NCBI GenBank assembly: GCA_031374735.1
Contig: JANMGQ010000182.1
Span: 1 to 64,000 of the forward strand
Source of the DNA: JABFRJ01 sp031374735
Lineage (GTDB): Bacteria; Pseudomonadota; Alphaproteobacteria; Rhizobiales; Hyphomicrobiaceae
Length of the DNA stretch: 64,000 nucleotides
Direction of reading: 5' to 3'
Part shown: one piece after another, positions 15,889 through 24,466 of the stretch
How the letters are laid out: every line of letters begins with the position of its first letter
Position numbering within the stretch: position 1 is the stretch's first letter
Made by a program: the position numbers and the translations under genes
Notes under the pieces: model-generated
Told to the model about the DNA's origin: nothing
Seen by the model: the letters and a program-made list of their open reading frames with translations, nothing else
Databases searched by the model: none

Positions 15889-17115
15889 TTATGTGCTGGA
15901 ACTTCGCCCCTTGTCGGCGAGATCCAGCACGATGCGGGCGGCAGCCTCGCTCGGCGTCGTGTCGGGCAGCAGCAGGCGCGTTGGAATCTCGGCCAGCGCT
16001 TCGAGCTGAGCGCGGCGTGCATCCGTCTCAGCCAGCAGCGGCTCAAGTGCGTCGGCCAGCGTGTCACCGTTGACTGCGTCCTGCAGGAACTCTGGGAATG
16101 CGTTGCGGGCAAGCACGAGATTGGCCAGTACGATCGAATGCGCCTTCATGAGGAAGCGGAAGCTCCAGGCGACGCGATCCATCTTGTAGGCGACGACCAT
16201 CGGCGTGCCCGCGAGCGCCAGCTCAAGCGTCACTGTGCCGGAGGCCGCGAGGGCTGTCTTGGCGAGTTTGAAGGCGCGGAATTTGTCGGCATCGCCCGTC
16301 ACAAAATGGACCGGGACTGGCCAATTCGCGACGCCCGCCTCGACCTGATCGCGCACATTCTCGACCACGGGAATAATGACCGACGGCGTGACGCCGCGCG
16401 CGCGCAGCGCCACCAGCGCCTCGCCGAACGGCTGCATCAGGCGCCCTGCCTCCGAGCGGCGCGAGCCGGGCAAAATCACAAGAACCGGCTGATCCGGCAC
16501 AAGCCCGAGACGCTCTGCAAGGGGAGCCGGATCGAGGCTGTCGATCCACGGCTTCTGCTCGATCAGGGGATGGCCGACATAGGTGCATGGGGGCCCGCCG
16601 AGCCGCTCGTGCGCGGCCGGCTCGAACGGCAACAACGCCAGCACATGATCGACATAGCGGCGCATCTTCCTCGCGCGGCCGGGGCGCCACGCCCACACAC
16701 TCGGGCTGACGTAGTCGATGATCGGCACATGCGGCCGCTTGCGCCGGAAGCGCTTGGCAATGGGGTGCGTGAACTCGGGACTGTCGATGATGATCAGCGC
16801 GTCGGGTTCGGCCGTGACGGCGGCATCGACGGTGCGATAGATGCGGCGCATAATGCGCGGCAGGCGCGGCAGGATCGACAGCGGCCCCATCACGGCCACG
16901 TCTGAGATGGGGAACTGCGAGGCAAGACCGTGCTTCTCCATCAGCTCGCCGCCGACGCCGAGATAGTGTACCCGACCGCGTGCGTCCTTGTTCAGCCGCT
17001 CCATGAGCTTCGCGCCGAGTGCATCGCCGGAATGCTCGCCGGCGACGACGAACAGACGCAGCTCCCGTTTTGAGGAGGATATCGTCATGGTGCGGATCTG
17101 TGGGTCGTCGGCCAT
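15889..17115 (-). CDS. lpxB: Lipid-A-disaccharide synthase LpxB
   Basis: A 408-residue peripheral membrane glycosyltransferase (GT19) that joins UDP-2,3-diacylglucosamine to lipid X to make the lipid A disaccharide. Family motifs: FVVAGEHSGDALGAKLM at the start, IIIDSPEFTHPIAKR, YVSPSVWAWRPGRARKM, YVGHPL and ILPGSRRSEAGRLM. I prefer the ATG at 17115 because AAGGA stands five bases upstream; an ATG at 17088 would also include the whole domain. It follows lpxI on the same strand, 89 bases away, so both steps are encoded together. lpxA, lpxD and fabZ are not in the window. Confidence 0.95.
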   Translation of the reverse strand: MADDPQIRTMTISSSKRELRLFVVAGEHSGDALGAKLMERLNKDARGRVHYLGVGGELMEKHGLASQFPISDVAVMGPLSILPRLPRIMRRIYRTVDAAVTAEPDALIIIDSPEFTHPIAKRFRRKRPHVPIIDYVSPSVWAWRPGRARKMRRYVDHVLALLPFEPAAHERLGGPPCTYVGHPLIEQKPWIDSLDPAPLAERLGLVPDQPVLVILPGSRRSEAGRLMQPFGEALVALRARGVTPSVIIPVVENVRDQVEAGVANWPVPVHFVTGDADKFRAFKLAKTALAASGTVTLELALAGTPMVVAYKMDRVAWSFRFLMKAHSIVLANLVLARNAFPEFLQDAVNGDTLADALEPLLAETDARRAQLEALAEIPTRLLLPDTTPSEAAARIVLDLADKGRSSST

Positions 17116-17204
17116 GCCGGTCCTTGTCTGACTGTCGGACCTGCTAACAGGTGTCGGTGCGGACGTCACGGCCAGTGTCTGGCGCTATGGCTAACGAGAC
17201 CCGG

Positions 17205-18461
17205 CTAACGAAGCGGGCGGCGCACAGACGCAAAGCAGGGTACGCTTAAATCCGCATCTTCCCAAACCATCCCCGACCACCCCGCTCGGACGATGACATT
17301 ATCGCAAGCCCCAGTGACGGCGTCGCTCATGGGGGTGCGTACATGCGTGGCCGCGACCCCGCGCCGCCAACCGACGCGCGACAGGCCCCACTGGCCGTGG
17401 CTGGAGGCCCGCTCGAGTGCTGCCGGGATGCCTTCGCTGGCCGCGACCGCCAGCACATGCCCGCGCACGACGACGGCGGCGGTATCGGGAATGTAACGCG
17501 CAGCCGTGCGCGCCACCTGCACCGCCCGGATCGCATCCGCCATGTCGCGCGACGACAGGCGGCGTGGCTCGTTCTTGCTCTGTGAGATGCCGTCCGGCGC
17601 ATCGGCCGGCCCACGGCGAACCTCGCTCGGGGCCGCAACACCCACAACGAACATGCCCGCAGCCTCGGCTGCAGCGATCAGCTCTTGGCGCTGTAAAATG
17701 ATTGCCTCGCCGGTCCGCACTGCAATGCCCGCGAGCCCCGCCGCCGCCGCCCGCTCGATGGTGCGCAGGCCGATGGCTGGTAGGTCAACCCGCCGCTCCT
17801 GGCGCGGCTTTGGCACTTTCAGCAGAACGCCTGCGCGCTGGCCGCCTTCGGCGCGTGACAGACGTGCCAGCATCCGATCCGTGCCTTCCGCACCCTCGAC
17901 CGCCAACACGCGTCCGTTGGCGACCACGGCCGCCTGTCCGATGTCGAAAGCGCCGAGATCGGCGAGCAGCGACTCGGCCATCGCAATGTCGGCCATCGCC
18001 CCTGCATCGGCAATGCGTGCGCCAAGCGCGCCTTCGCCGACCAACACTTCCGGTGCCACGTCCTGGACGCCAACCACCGTCAAGCCTTCACGTTCGAAAA
18101 TGCGGATGCAGCGGGTCAGCAGCGCATCGTCGCCGCCAGCCGTGATCAGGCCGAGCACCTGAGCCAGCACGCGGACGAGGCCAAAGTCCGGCCGCAGCTT
18201 GGTCAGATCAGGTCGCGTCACGGCGCCGGCGATCACCATGACACCGGTCTCGCCTTTGGGCGCCTGCAGGGCTGAAAACATGCGCGCGGCCTGGCCGAGG
18301 TTTACCCACGTGTGGCCATACTGTTCGACGCGTGCATCGGCTTCATTCTCAATGGCAACGATGTGCACCTGCCCGCCACGGCGCGTCACGCTGTCGGCGA
18401 TCTGCAGCGGCAAATCTCCGCCACCGGCAAGGATCGCGACATGGTGCGTGGAGGGGGGCAT
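17205..18461 (-). CDS. lpxI: UDP-2,3-diacylglucosamine pyrophosphatase LpxI with C-terminal extension
   Basis: LpxI (former DUF1009) removes UMP from UDP-diacylglucosamine to give lipid X, the LpxB substrate. The first 275 residues are a complete LpxI: ILAGGGDLPL at the start, TAGGDDALLTRCIRIFE, GAFDIGQAAVVANGRVLAVEGAEGTDRML, LLKVPKPRQERRVDLP and the closing FVVGV. The protein is 418 residues, about 140 longer than usual. Within the extra part, residues 307-351 align without gaps to residues 156-200 (17 of 45 identical by eye), centred on AAVV..G.VLAV..EG, suggesting a partial internal duplication. Stop is at 17205, 89 bases before lpxB. Confidence 0.9.
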   Translation of the reverse strand: MPPSTHHVAILAGGGDLPLQIADSVTRRGGQVHIVAIENEADARVEQYGHTWVNLGQAARMFSALQAPKGETGVMVIAGAVTRPDLTKLRPDFGLVRVLAQVLGLITAGGDDALLTRCIRIFEREGLTVVGVQDVAPEVLVGEGALGARIADAGAMADIAMAESLLADLGAFDIGQAAVVANGRVLAVEGAEGTDRMLARLSRAEGGQRAGVLLKVPKPRQERRVDLPAIGLRTIERAAAAGLAGIAVRTGEAIILQRQELIAAAEAAGMFVVGVAAPSEVRRGPADAPDGISQSKNEPRRLSSRDMADAIRAVQVARTAARYIPDTAAVVVRGHVLAVAASEGIPAALERASSHGQWGLSRVGWRRGVAATHVRTPMSDAVTGACDNVIVRAGWSGMVWEDADLSVPCFASVRRPLR

Positions 18462-18533
18462 GGATGAGGCAAACGCCTTTTGATGAGGTGGTGTGTGTCG
18501 CATATAGCGTCACAGCGCAATCGCATGAGCCGT

Positions 18534-18699
18534 CATCCCGCACAAACGCGGCCCCTTCAGACCGCGTGCAGATGCGGGATCCAGCGCAAGACGTCCGCGC
18601 AGCGGTCCGCATCGACAGGCCTATCATGGGCGCTGCGCGCACTCACCCGCTGGATCCCGCATCTGCGCGCGGCCGAAGGGGCCGCACTTGTGCGGGATG
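18534..18699. repeat. Long imperfect inverted repeat (about 52-bp arms)
   Basis: The left arm (18534-18586) begins CATCCCGCACAAACGCGGCC and the right arm (18648-18699) ends GGCCGCACTTGTGCGGGATG; the inner ends are GATGCGGGATCCAGCG and CGCTGGATCCCGCATC. About 60 bases separate the arms. The outer CATCCCG resembles the ends of the GTCATCCC repeats elsewhere. It fills most of the 338-base gap between lpxI and the phytase-like gene; no coding sequence was seen there. Confidence 0.8.
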
Positions 18700-18799
18700 A
18701 AGAGGTCTTTGGTCATGCGACCGCCCTGACCAGCCTCGGGTCCGACCTTGTTGAGCCCGATGCGCGTCGTCTATAGGGCATGACCGACCGGGAGGCACG

Positions 18800-19825
18800 A
18801 TGCGACGCGCAGATGTTTCGAGGCGCGTTGCGCTGGTGGGGTTGGCCGCTGCCGCCCTGCCGGACTTGAGCGCCGCGCAGGCCTCTCCCTGGCGCGACAT
18901 ACAGATCGCGGCCAAGCCCATCGCGCACTTTTCCAAGACCTCGCAGGCGACGCAGTTCGGATCGTTGATGTTTCTTGGTGGCCTCACGCTGACCTCGGCT
19001 GACCGCGAGTTCGGTGGCCTCTCGGGTCTCGCGATGGAAGCGGATGGACGCTCGTTCGTGGCCGTCTCCGACGAGGGCGCATGGCTGACGGCGCAGGTGT
19101 CGGTCGATGGTCAACGCCCGGTTGGCATCGAGGCCGCCCGCCTCGGCCCGATCCTTGGCGCCGATGGCATTGCTTTGAAGCGCAAGCGTGACAAAGACTG
19201 CGAGGCGGTCGCCATCCTCGACGGTACACTCCAGCGGGGCACGCTGCTGATGGCGTTCGAGCGCAATCATCGCGTGGAGCACTTTCCCGTGCGCGATCGG
19301 ATTGTGCAAGCGTCCGCGGGTGCCTTGGTCATGCCGCGCGAAGCGGCTCGGATGGAGACCAACAAGGGCCTCGAAGCCATGACAGTGCTGGCTGGCGGGC
19401 CATACAAGGGCGCGGTCATCGCCTTCAGCGAACGCTTGGCCGATGCCGACGGCCATCACACGGGCTGGCTGTGGATCGACGGCCAGCCACAACGCATCGG
19501 CCTCACGGCTGTGGGTGGTTTCGACGTGACGGACGCCGCCGCATTGCCCGATGGCGCGCTGCTCGTGCTGGAGCGGCGCTTTCGCTGGACCGAGGGCGTC
19601 CAGATGCAGCTGCGGCTCATCCCGGCAGCCGAGATAACCCCGGGCCGTGTCGCAGCGGGCCGCGTGCTGTTGACGGCCGACAACACCTACGAGATCGACA
19701 ACATGGAGGGCTTGTCGACCCACCGCGAACCCGACGGCACGCTGGTGCTCACCCTCGTCTCGGATGACAATTTCAACACCGTTCTACAGCGCACCGTATT
19801 GCTGCGCTTTGCGCTCAACGCTTGA
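18800..19825 (+). CDS. Phytase-like esterase domain protein, exported
   Basis: A 341-residue protein of the esterase-like/phytase-like beta-propeller family. The N-terminus has a twin-arginine-like SRRVALVGLAAAALPDLSAAQA signal, so Tat export to the periplasm is likely. Typical blocks are FGGLSGLAMEADGRSFVAVSDEGAW, ETNKGLEAMTVL, ALPDGALLVLERRF and NMEGLSTHREPDG. Substrate is unknown; despite the name, phytate hydrolysis is not shown for most members. It is convergent with the ClpP-fold gene, the two stops overlapping by about ten bases. Confidence 0.8.
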   Translation: MRRADVSRRVALVGLAAAALPDLSAAQASPWRDIQIAAKPIAHFSKTSQATQFGSLMFLGGLTLTSADREFGGLSGLAMEADGRSFVAVSDEGAWLTAQVSVDGQRPVGIEAARLGPILGADGIALKRKRDKDCEAVAILDGTLQRGTLLMAFERNHRVEHFPVRDRIVQASAGALVMPREAARMETNKGLEAMTVLAGGPYKGAVIAFSERLADADGHHTGWLWIDGQPQRIGLTAVGGFDVTDAAALPDGALLVLERRFRWTEGVQMQLRLIPAAEITPGRVAAGRVLLTADNTYEIDNMEGLSTHREPDGTLVLTLVSDDNFNTVLQRTVLLRFALNA

Positions 19826-20483
19826 CGCGCGCACGGAATTTATCGGCGAGCACCGTCTCTTTGCTGGCGGGATCATAGATGTGCAGGCCAAGCGGCAGCG
19901 CCTCGTCGTTCTTGAGATTGTAGATCTCGCTCTGCTTGAGGCCGTAGGCGAGCAGTTCAAGATCAGCATCCATTTCCTCGAAGTACAGGGTCAGATCGAG
20001 CGCCACTTTGTTGGAGCGCGTTTCGATGTCCTGGATCTCCTTGCGCGTAAAACTTGTCTTGGTGAGGTTGGGTGTGAAGTGATGCATGCCAACGGGCGTC
20101 GTCGCTCCCTTGACGCGGTAGGGCTTGCCGGTTTCGCCATCCTTGCCGGCAATCAACACGTAAACGCAGGCGCTCAGGCAGCCCTGACCGTCGATGGCAT
20201 AGGCGCGCACGCCGGCTGTATTGACCTGGCGGCCAAGCGCAAGCGCGCCCTGGATGCTGCCACCACCCGACTCCAGATAGATTGATGTGATCTTCTTGTC
20301 CGGCAGCTTGCTCAGGTAGGCCTGAAATCGGAACGCATCCTCCGGCTCAACGCGGCCCTTGGCGGAAATGGCGTTTTCCGTCGGGCTGTCATTGGCGTGC
20401 TTGGTGAAGTCAAGCGCGGCCACCGGCGACGCGGTCGCGGCTGCGAGCGCAAGCCACAGCGCGCAATATGAGGATCTGAGCAT
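19815..20483 (-). CDS. Periplasmic ClpP/SppA-fold protein (second of pair)
   Basis: A 222-residue protein with a signal peptide (cleavage near VAALD) and a ClpP/crotonase-like fold of the COG3904 type. YLESGGGSIQGALALGR matches the glycine-rich strand-turn, GQGCLSACVYVLIAGKDG carries the likely nucleophile Ser104, and VGMHHF carries the likely His134. In the family the Ser and His positions match those of ClpP, so activity is plausible but unproven. It is the third gene of a tight operon (17 bases after its paralogue). What it cleaves, or whether it is a protease at all, is unknown. Confidence 0.75.
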   Translation of the reverse strand: MLRSSYCALWLALAAATASPVAALDFTKHANDSPTENAISAKGRVEPEDAFRFQAYLSKLPDKKITSIYLESGGGSIQGALALGRQVNTAGVRAYAIDGQGCLSACVYVLIAGKDGETGKPYRVKGATTPVGMHHFTPNLTKTSFTRKEIQDIETRSNKVALDLTLYFEEMDADLELLAYGLKQSEIYNLKNDEALPLGLHIYDPASKETVLADKFRARVKR

Positions 20484-20500
20484 GGGGACCTCCGCGCTGG

Positions 20501-21190
20501 TCAGCGCGTGCGAGAAGCGATGTTGGCGGGAGAGACGAAGCGTCCGGTTTCAAGATTGAGGATCGTGATCCCGAAACTCAGCGCATCGGCCTCGTTCAGC
20601 CAGTAGATGTCATCATGCGGCGTACTCAGCGTGAGCGCGATCGCGCGAACTGGGGCGCCGACCGCTCTCAAGTAGATCAAATGCTCGTAGACGGAGCTTT
20701 GCGTTATGCGAGACACTTTCTCCGCCTCTTCTTTTGTGTACGTCTTGTCGGGCAACGCCTTGCGCAAACTGTGATTATGGAAGCCGAGTTTCGCGCCGGA
20801 GGCCAAGATGCGCATCGGCTCGCCGGTCACCGCATCGCGCCCGCCAAAGAAGGCGTCCGTGCACGCGCTCGCACATTCCTGGCCGGACAGCACGACAGTG
20901 GCAATGCGTGCTTCGTAGAAAAAGCGGCCAAGTGCATAGCCTTGCGTCACGCGTCCTCCGGGCGAATCCAGCGCCGCGATGATGCGCACGGTCGGCGGCA
21001 CGTCGGCGATGGCGCTCTTGAAGCGCAGGATCTCGTTGCCGTCGTATTCGCCGGAGATTTGGAACACGGCCGTGTTGGGCAAGCCGAGATCGATGCGCGT
21101 CACCGTGATCTCGGCGCGCGCGCTTATGCTTGCTGTAGCGAGCCCCAAAACCAGGGCGGTCAAGGCGTATCGCACGTGTCGGCCAAGCAT
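20501..21190 (-). CDS. Periplasmic ClpP/SppA-fold protein (first of pair)
   Basis: A 229-residue paralogue of the next gene, also with an N-terminal signal segment (ends near SARA). The fold signs are AALDSPGGRVTQGYALGRFFYEA, then GQECASACTDAFFGGRD with the likely nucleophile Ser108, and LGFHNHS with the likely His138. The SPGG turn is closer to canonical ClpP/SppA than in its partner. The ATG at 21190 gives a better signal peptide than the upstream ATG at 21208. It begins about 20 bases after the TPR gene ends and is followed at 17 bases by its paralogue. Role is inferred to be envelope proteolysis or peptide sensing. Confidence 0.75.
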   Translation of the reverse strand: MLGRHVRYALTALVLGLATASISARAEITVTRIDLGLPNTAVFQISGEYDGNEILRFKSAIADVPPTVRIIAALDSPGGRVTQGYALGRFFYEARIATVVLSGQECASACTDAFFGGRDAVTGEPMRILASGAKLGFHNHSLRKALPDKTYTKEEAEKVSRITQSSVYEHLIYLRAVGAPVRAIALTLSTPHDDIYWLNEADALSFGITILNLETGRFVSPANIASRTR

Positions 21191-21209
21191 GCTGTGGCTC
21201 CGTCTCAAA

Positions 21210-22805
21210 TCAGTTGCGCTTGGCGGGCAAGGGGGCGTCGCCGGGCTTCAGAAGTTTTGAAAGCAAGATCAACTGCGCCGTCGTCTTGACCTCGGGCATC
21301 GTCGACAATTGCGACGCGCGCCGGTTTTCGTCCTCGGCCTTTGCGATATCGCCCTTGGCCAGCGCCACACGGGCACGCGTGACGAACGGCAGGCCCATCT
21401 TGTCGTTGGCCTTGGTCACGCTGTCCGCGCGCGTCAGCGCGTTCGCGTGGTCGCCCAAAACGGCCAGCGCGTAACTCTCCCATGAGGCGCTGCGCAGGTT
21501 CTGTTCGGCTGCTCGGAAATCGGCGACGGCCTGCGCATAGCGATGCTGACGCACAAGCGACAGGCCCCGCCAGAACAGGGCCTCGTCTGACTTGGGATTG
21601 AGCTTGAGGGCCTCGGTCGCGTTGGCCGCGGCTGACCTGTAGTCACCGACAATGGCCAGCACGCGCGTCACGCCCTCAAAAGCCGACAGCTTGAACTCCG
21701 GCGGCGCCTTGCTCGCCTTCAACGCCTCATAGCCCTTGAAGGCATCGCGATATTCCTCAGCCTCCTCAAATGCCGCGGCACGGCCGAGCATGGCCCGGAA
21801 GCTCTCCGGTTCGCTCGCCAGAACCTTGTCGTAGATCGCCAAGGCGTCGCGATACTTCTTCGTCTTGCGCAGATCGACCGCCTGCTGGAGTTGCGCCTCG
21901 GTTTGCGATGGCGCTGCAGGTGAGACGGGAGGCGAGACTGTAGGTGATACTGGCGCCGAGGCCGGCTGCACGGTTTTCGGTGGATCAGATTTTGCAGGCG
22001 CTGCTGTCGCGGGCGGCGGAGATGTGGGTGCGGTCGCGGTTGGTTGCGACGGCGCGCCTGTGGTGCTGCCCCCGTCCGTGCTCAACATTCCAAGCGCCGT
22101 CTCACGCCCACGGGTTGCCCGCGTGCTGTTTTTAGCAAGCGCCAAGGCCTTGTCAAAGTCGGCCAGTGCACGGCGCGGCAGTTTCATCGCCAGCAGCAGT
22201 TCGCCCCGGTCCAGATAGCCCGTTGGCTGGTCCGGCTCGAGCGAGACGGCCATATCAAGATCTTTCAGAGCCGCCTCGTCACTGTTCCTTTGGCGATACA
22301 CCCTGGCGCGGCCGAGGTAGGGCGCAGCCTTTTTCGGATCGAGCGCCATGGCGGCTTCGTAGTCGGTGCGCGCCGGTTCGAAGTTCGCCGTGCGGATGAA
22401 GAACAGCCCGCGGTTGAGCAAGAAGGTGTACTTGTTCTGAGCCAAAGCCACGGACTGATTGTAGTCGCTCAGCGCCAGATCGTTGTTGCCCAGAAAGTGT
22501 CGCAAGCGGCCGCGCGCACTGTAGCCGATGGCGCTGTTGGGGTCGACCTTAAAGATCTCGTTGACGTCGGCCTCGGCGGCCTCGAACGCCTTCAAGTCTG
22601 TGTGCGCCCATGAGCGATACAGCAGGGCATTGATCCGCTGTGCCGGGGTCAATCCCGGTTGTGTCAGGCGCTCGGTGCAGGCGGGAACCACACGAGCAGG
22701 TGCCGCAGTACGGCAATCCACTTCGGCATCCGCCAATGCCGCCAATGGTCCGAGAACAGTCAGCAGCGAGACCAGTGCACTCCGACTGCGCAACGCTGAA
22801 ATCAC
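21210..22805 (-). CDS. Periplasmic tetratricopeptide repeat protein
   Basis: A 531-residue protein with a signal peptide (about residues 1-26, ending LAALADAEVD). It has two TPR arrays, about residues 55-240 and 310-510, joined by a linker of some 70 residues rich in Pro, Ala, Ser and Thr (about 245-305). TPR helices are evident in RSWAHTDLKAFEAAEADVNEIFKVDP and DALAIYDKVLASEPESFRAMLGRAAAFEEAEEYRDAF. Such proteins are scaffolds. It is the first gene of the operon with the two ClpP-fold proteins, so it may present partners to them. I know no characterised system with this layout. Confidence 0.8.
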   Translation of the reverse strand: MISALRSRSALVSLLTVLGPLAALADAEVDCRTAAPARVVPACTERLTQPGLTPAQRINALLYRSWAHTDLKAFEAAEADVNEIFKVDPNSAIGYSARGRLRHFLGNNDLALSDYNQSVALAQNKYTFLLNRGLFFIRTANFEPARTDYEAAMALDPKKAAPYLGRARVYRQRNSDEAALKDLDMAVSLEPDQPTGYLDRGELLLAMKLPRRALADFDKALALAKNSTRATRGRETALGMLSTDGGSTTGAPSQPTATAPTSPPPATAAPAKSDPPKTVQPASAPVSPTVSPPVSPAAPSQTEAQLQQAVDLRKTKKYRDALAIYDKVLASEPESFRAMLGRAAAFEEAEEYRDAFKGYEALKASKAPPEFKLSAFEGVTRVLAIVGDYRSAAANATEALKLNPKSDEALFWRGLSLVRQHRYAQAVADFRAAEQNLRSASWESYALAVLGDHANALTRADSVTKANDKMGLPFVTRARVALAKGDIAKAEDENRRASQLSTMPEVKTTAQLILLSKLLKPGDAPLPAKRN

Positions 22806-22974
22806 GGCAACACTCCTAAGGCACGCAACACCACCTGCCCCTCAGGCGCCGTCGAACACAGGCCAGAGCCCCGTCGACATCGTCGACATGGCAACCATGC
22901 CGACATACACGAAGTGTGCCACGGGCCTGCCGCGCTTGTCGAGGGTATGGTGCGTGTGGTGGCGTGTGGTGCAG

Positions 22975-23183
22975 GGCGATCGGGTGAGTTCCCTTTCCCT
23001 TCCTTCACGGGGAGAGGGTTAGGGTGACGGGCGGCATCCGCACAGCTGTTGATTGAACAACTGGCAAAACGTCGATTGTCCGCTAGCGGAGCAATTTCCA
23101 TTCGAGCAAGTGGCCGCCCCCTGGCCCTCTCCCCGTGAAGGAAGTACGGGGAGAGGGTGCAGTACCGCGTTCACCCGATCGCC
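22975..23183. repeat. 209-bp palindromic element with GGCGATCGGGTGA ends
   Basis: The ends GGCGATCGGGTGA (22975-22987) and TCACCCGATCGCC (23171-23183) are perfect inverted repeats. Inside, TTCCTTCACGGGGAGAGGG and CCCTCTCCCCGTGAAGGAA form a second inverted pair, so the element can fold into one long hairpin. No target duplication was found. It occupies much of the 490-base gap between the TPR gene and the DUF465 gene, where nothing else looks coding. Confidence 0.8.
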
Positions 23184-23295
23184 TAGCCGCAAACGCCCCG
23201 TGAGCTTGCATTTTCACGGCATTTCAGCGATACATTTTTCAACCACGTGCGTGCGTCCGACAACAGGTATGCACGTGTAAGACGTGCGCGAGTGC

Positions 23296-23505
23296 ATGAC
23301 CATAGACACCCAATCAACGGAACTGCGGGACTTGCTGGCGCGGCTCATCGAAGAGCATCGCGCGCTTGATGCTGAAATCGTTGGCCTCGAAGACAGAGCC
23401 GCAACCGACCAGCTGCACATCAAGCGCCTGAAGAAGCGCAAGCTGGCGCTGCGCGACCGCATCACGTCGGTCGAGGACCGGTTACTGCCCGACATTATCG
23501 CCTGA
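23296..23505 (+). CDS. DUF465 family small coiled-coil protein
   Basis: A 69-residue, mostly helical protein of the YdcH/DUF465 family. The conserved blocks are LARLIEEHRALDAEIVGLE and the C-terminal IKRLKKRKLALRDRITSVEDRLLPDIIA. It is predicted to form a short coiled coil; its role is unknown although it is widely conserved in alphaproteobacteria. The ATG at 23296 gives the family N-terminus. It is convergent with rlmJ, 16 bases apart. Confidence 0.88.
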   Translation: MTIDTQSTELRDLLARLIEEHRALDAEIVGLEDRAATDQLHIKRLKKRKLALRDRITSVEDRLLPDIIA

Positions 23506-23521
23506 CATCAGGATTACCTGC

Positions 23522-24409
23522 TCAGCCTGCGGGCCGCGGCAGATTGAGTTTGTGCATCTCGAACGTGGCCCCTGGCCCTTGCTCCAAAAGGGCCGCGAGG
23601 GCCGGCCCGGCTTTGGCGAGATCTCCGACAAGTGTGTGCGGCGGGTTCACGACCAGCAAACCACACCCGTTGAGCAGATCCGGATGCCGCGGCGCGCGCA
23701 CGAACAGGTCAATGGCGAGCACCGTTTCAACGCCCGCTTTGCCAGCAACATCGCCGATCGCACGCTGAAAGCGCTGCACCGGTTTGACGTCCTTGATCGG
23801 ATACCACATCACAAACGTGCCGCCACGAAAGCGGACGAGACCATTGCCCAGCGCCTCCGTCATGCGTTGAAATTCGCCGGATTGCTCGAACGGCGGGTCA
23901 ATCAATATGAGGCCCCGTTTCTCATGCGGCGGCAGCAGCGATTTCACGGCAGTGAAACCGTCCATGGCCATGACTTTGACGCGCTTGTCTTTGGCGAATG
24001 TCGCGGTGAGGCGCTCGTTGTCGTCGGGGTGCAATTCGTTGGCGACCAGCATGTCCCCTGCCCGCAGCAGCCCTGCCGTCAATGCCGGCGAGCCAGGATA
24101 CGTCCGCAGGTCGCGCGTGGCGCCGTTGGCGCGTGCGATTTCGGCGAGATAGGGCGCAAGCGCAGCGAAGGGTCCATCACGCCGCGTGCCACCGTCTGTC
24201 GCGTCCCAGAGGCGCGCGATGCCCTCGCGCCATTCGCCCGTTGCCTCCGTCTCCCTGGTGTCAAGGCGATAGCTGCCGGTGCCGGCGTGCGTATCGACGA
24301 CGCGGAACGGCGCGGGCTTCTTCTTCAAGTGCTCAAGGCACAGCACAAGCACGGCATGCTTGAGCACATCCGCAAAGTTGCCGGCATGAAAGGCGTGGCG
24401 ATAGTTCAT
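23522..24409 (-). CDS. rlmJ: 23S rRNA (adenine-2030-N6)-methyltransferase RlmJ
   Basis: A 295-residue cytoplasmic methyltransferase that modifies A2030 of 23S rRNA. It shows the family start MNYRHAFHAGNFADVLKHAVL, the SAM-binding region VVDTHAGTGSY and the catalytic IDPPFE motif (N6-adenine type), followed by MWYPIKD. Length is normal and the start codon is unambiguous. RlmJ is a standalone housekeeping gene; no operon partner is visible. Confidence 0.95.
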   Translation of the reverse strand: MNYRHAFHAGNFADVLKHAVLVLCLEHLKKKPAPFRVVDTHAGTGSYRLDTRETEATGEWREGIARLWDATDGGTRRDGPFAALAPYLAEIARANGATRDLRTYPGSPALTAGLLRAGDMLVANELHPDDNERLTATFAKDKRVKVMAMDGFTAVKSLLPPHEKRGLILIDPPFEQSGEFQRMTEALGNGLVRFRGGTFVMWYPIKDVKPVQRFQRAIGDVAGKAGVETVLAIDLFVRAPRHPDLLNGCGLLVVNPPHTLVGDLAKAGPALAALLEQGPGATFEMHKLNLPRPAG

Positions 24410-24466
24410 GGTGGGGGTACGATCACGACATCTCCAGGCTTCGACGACGCGCGTGCGGCGAGCAGC

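Noticed and set aside
18713..19723. 336-residue minus-strand frame opposite the phytase-like gene
   Set aside because: Antisense shadow of a well-supported family protein; no recognisable motifs.
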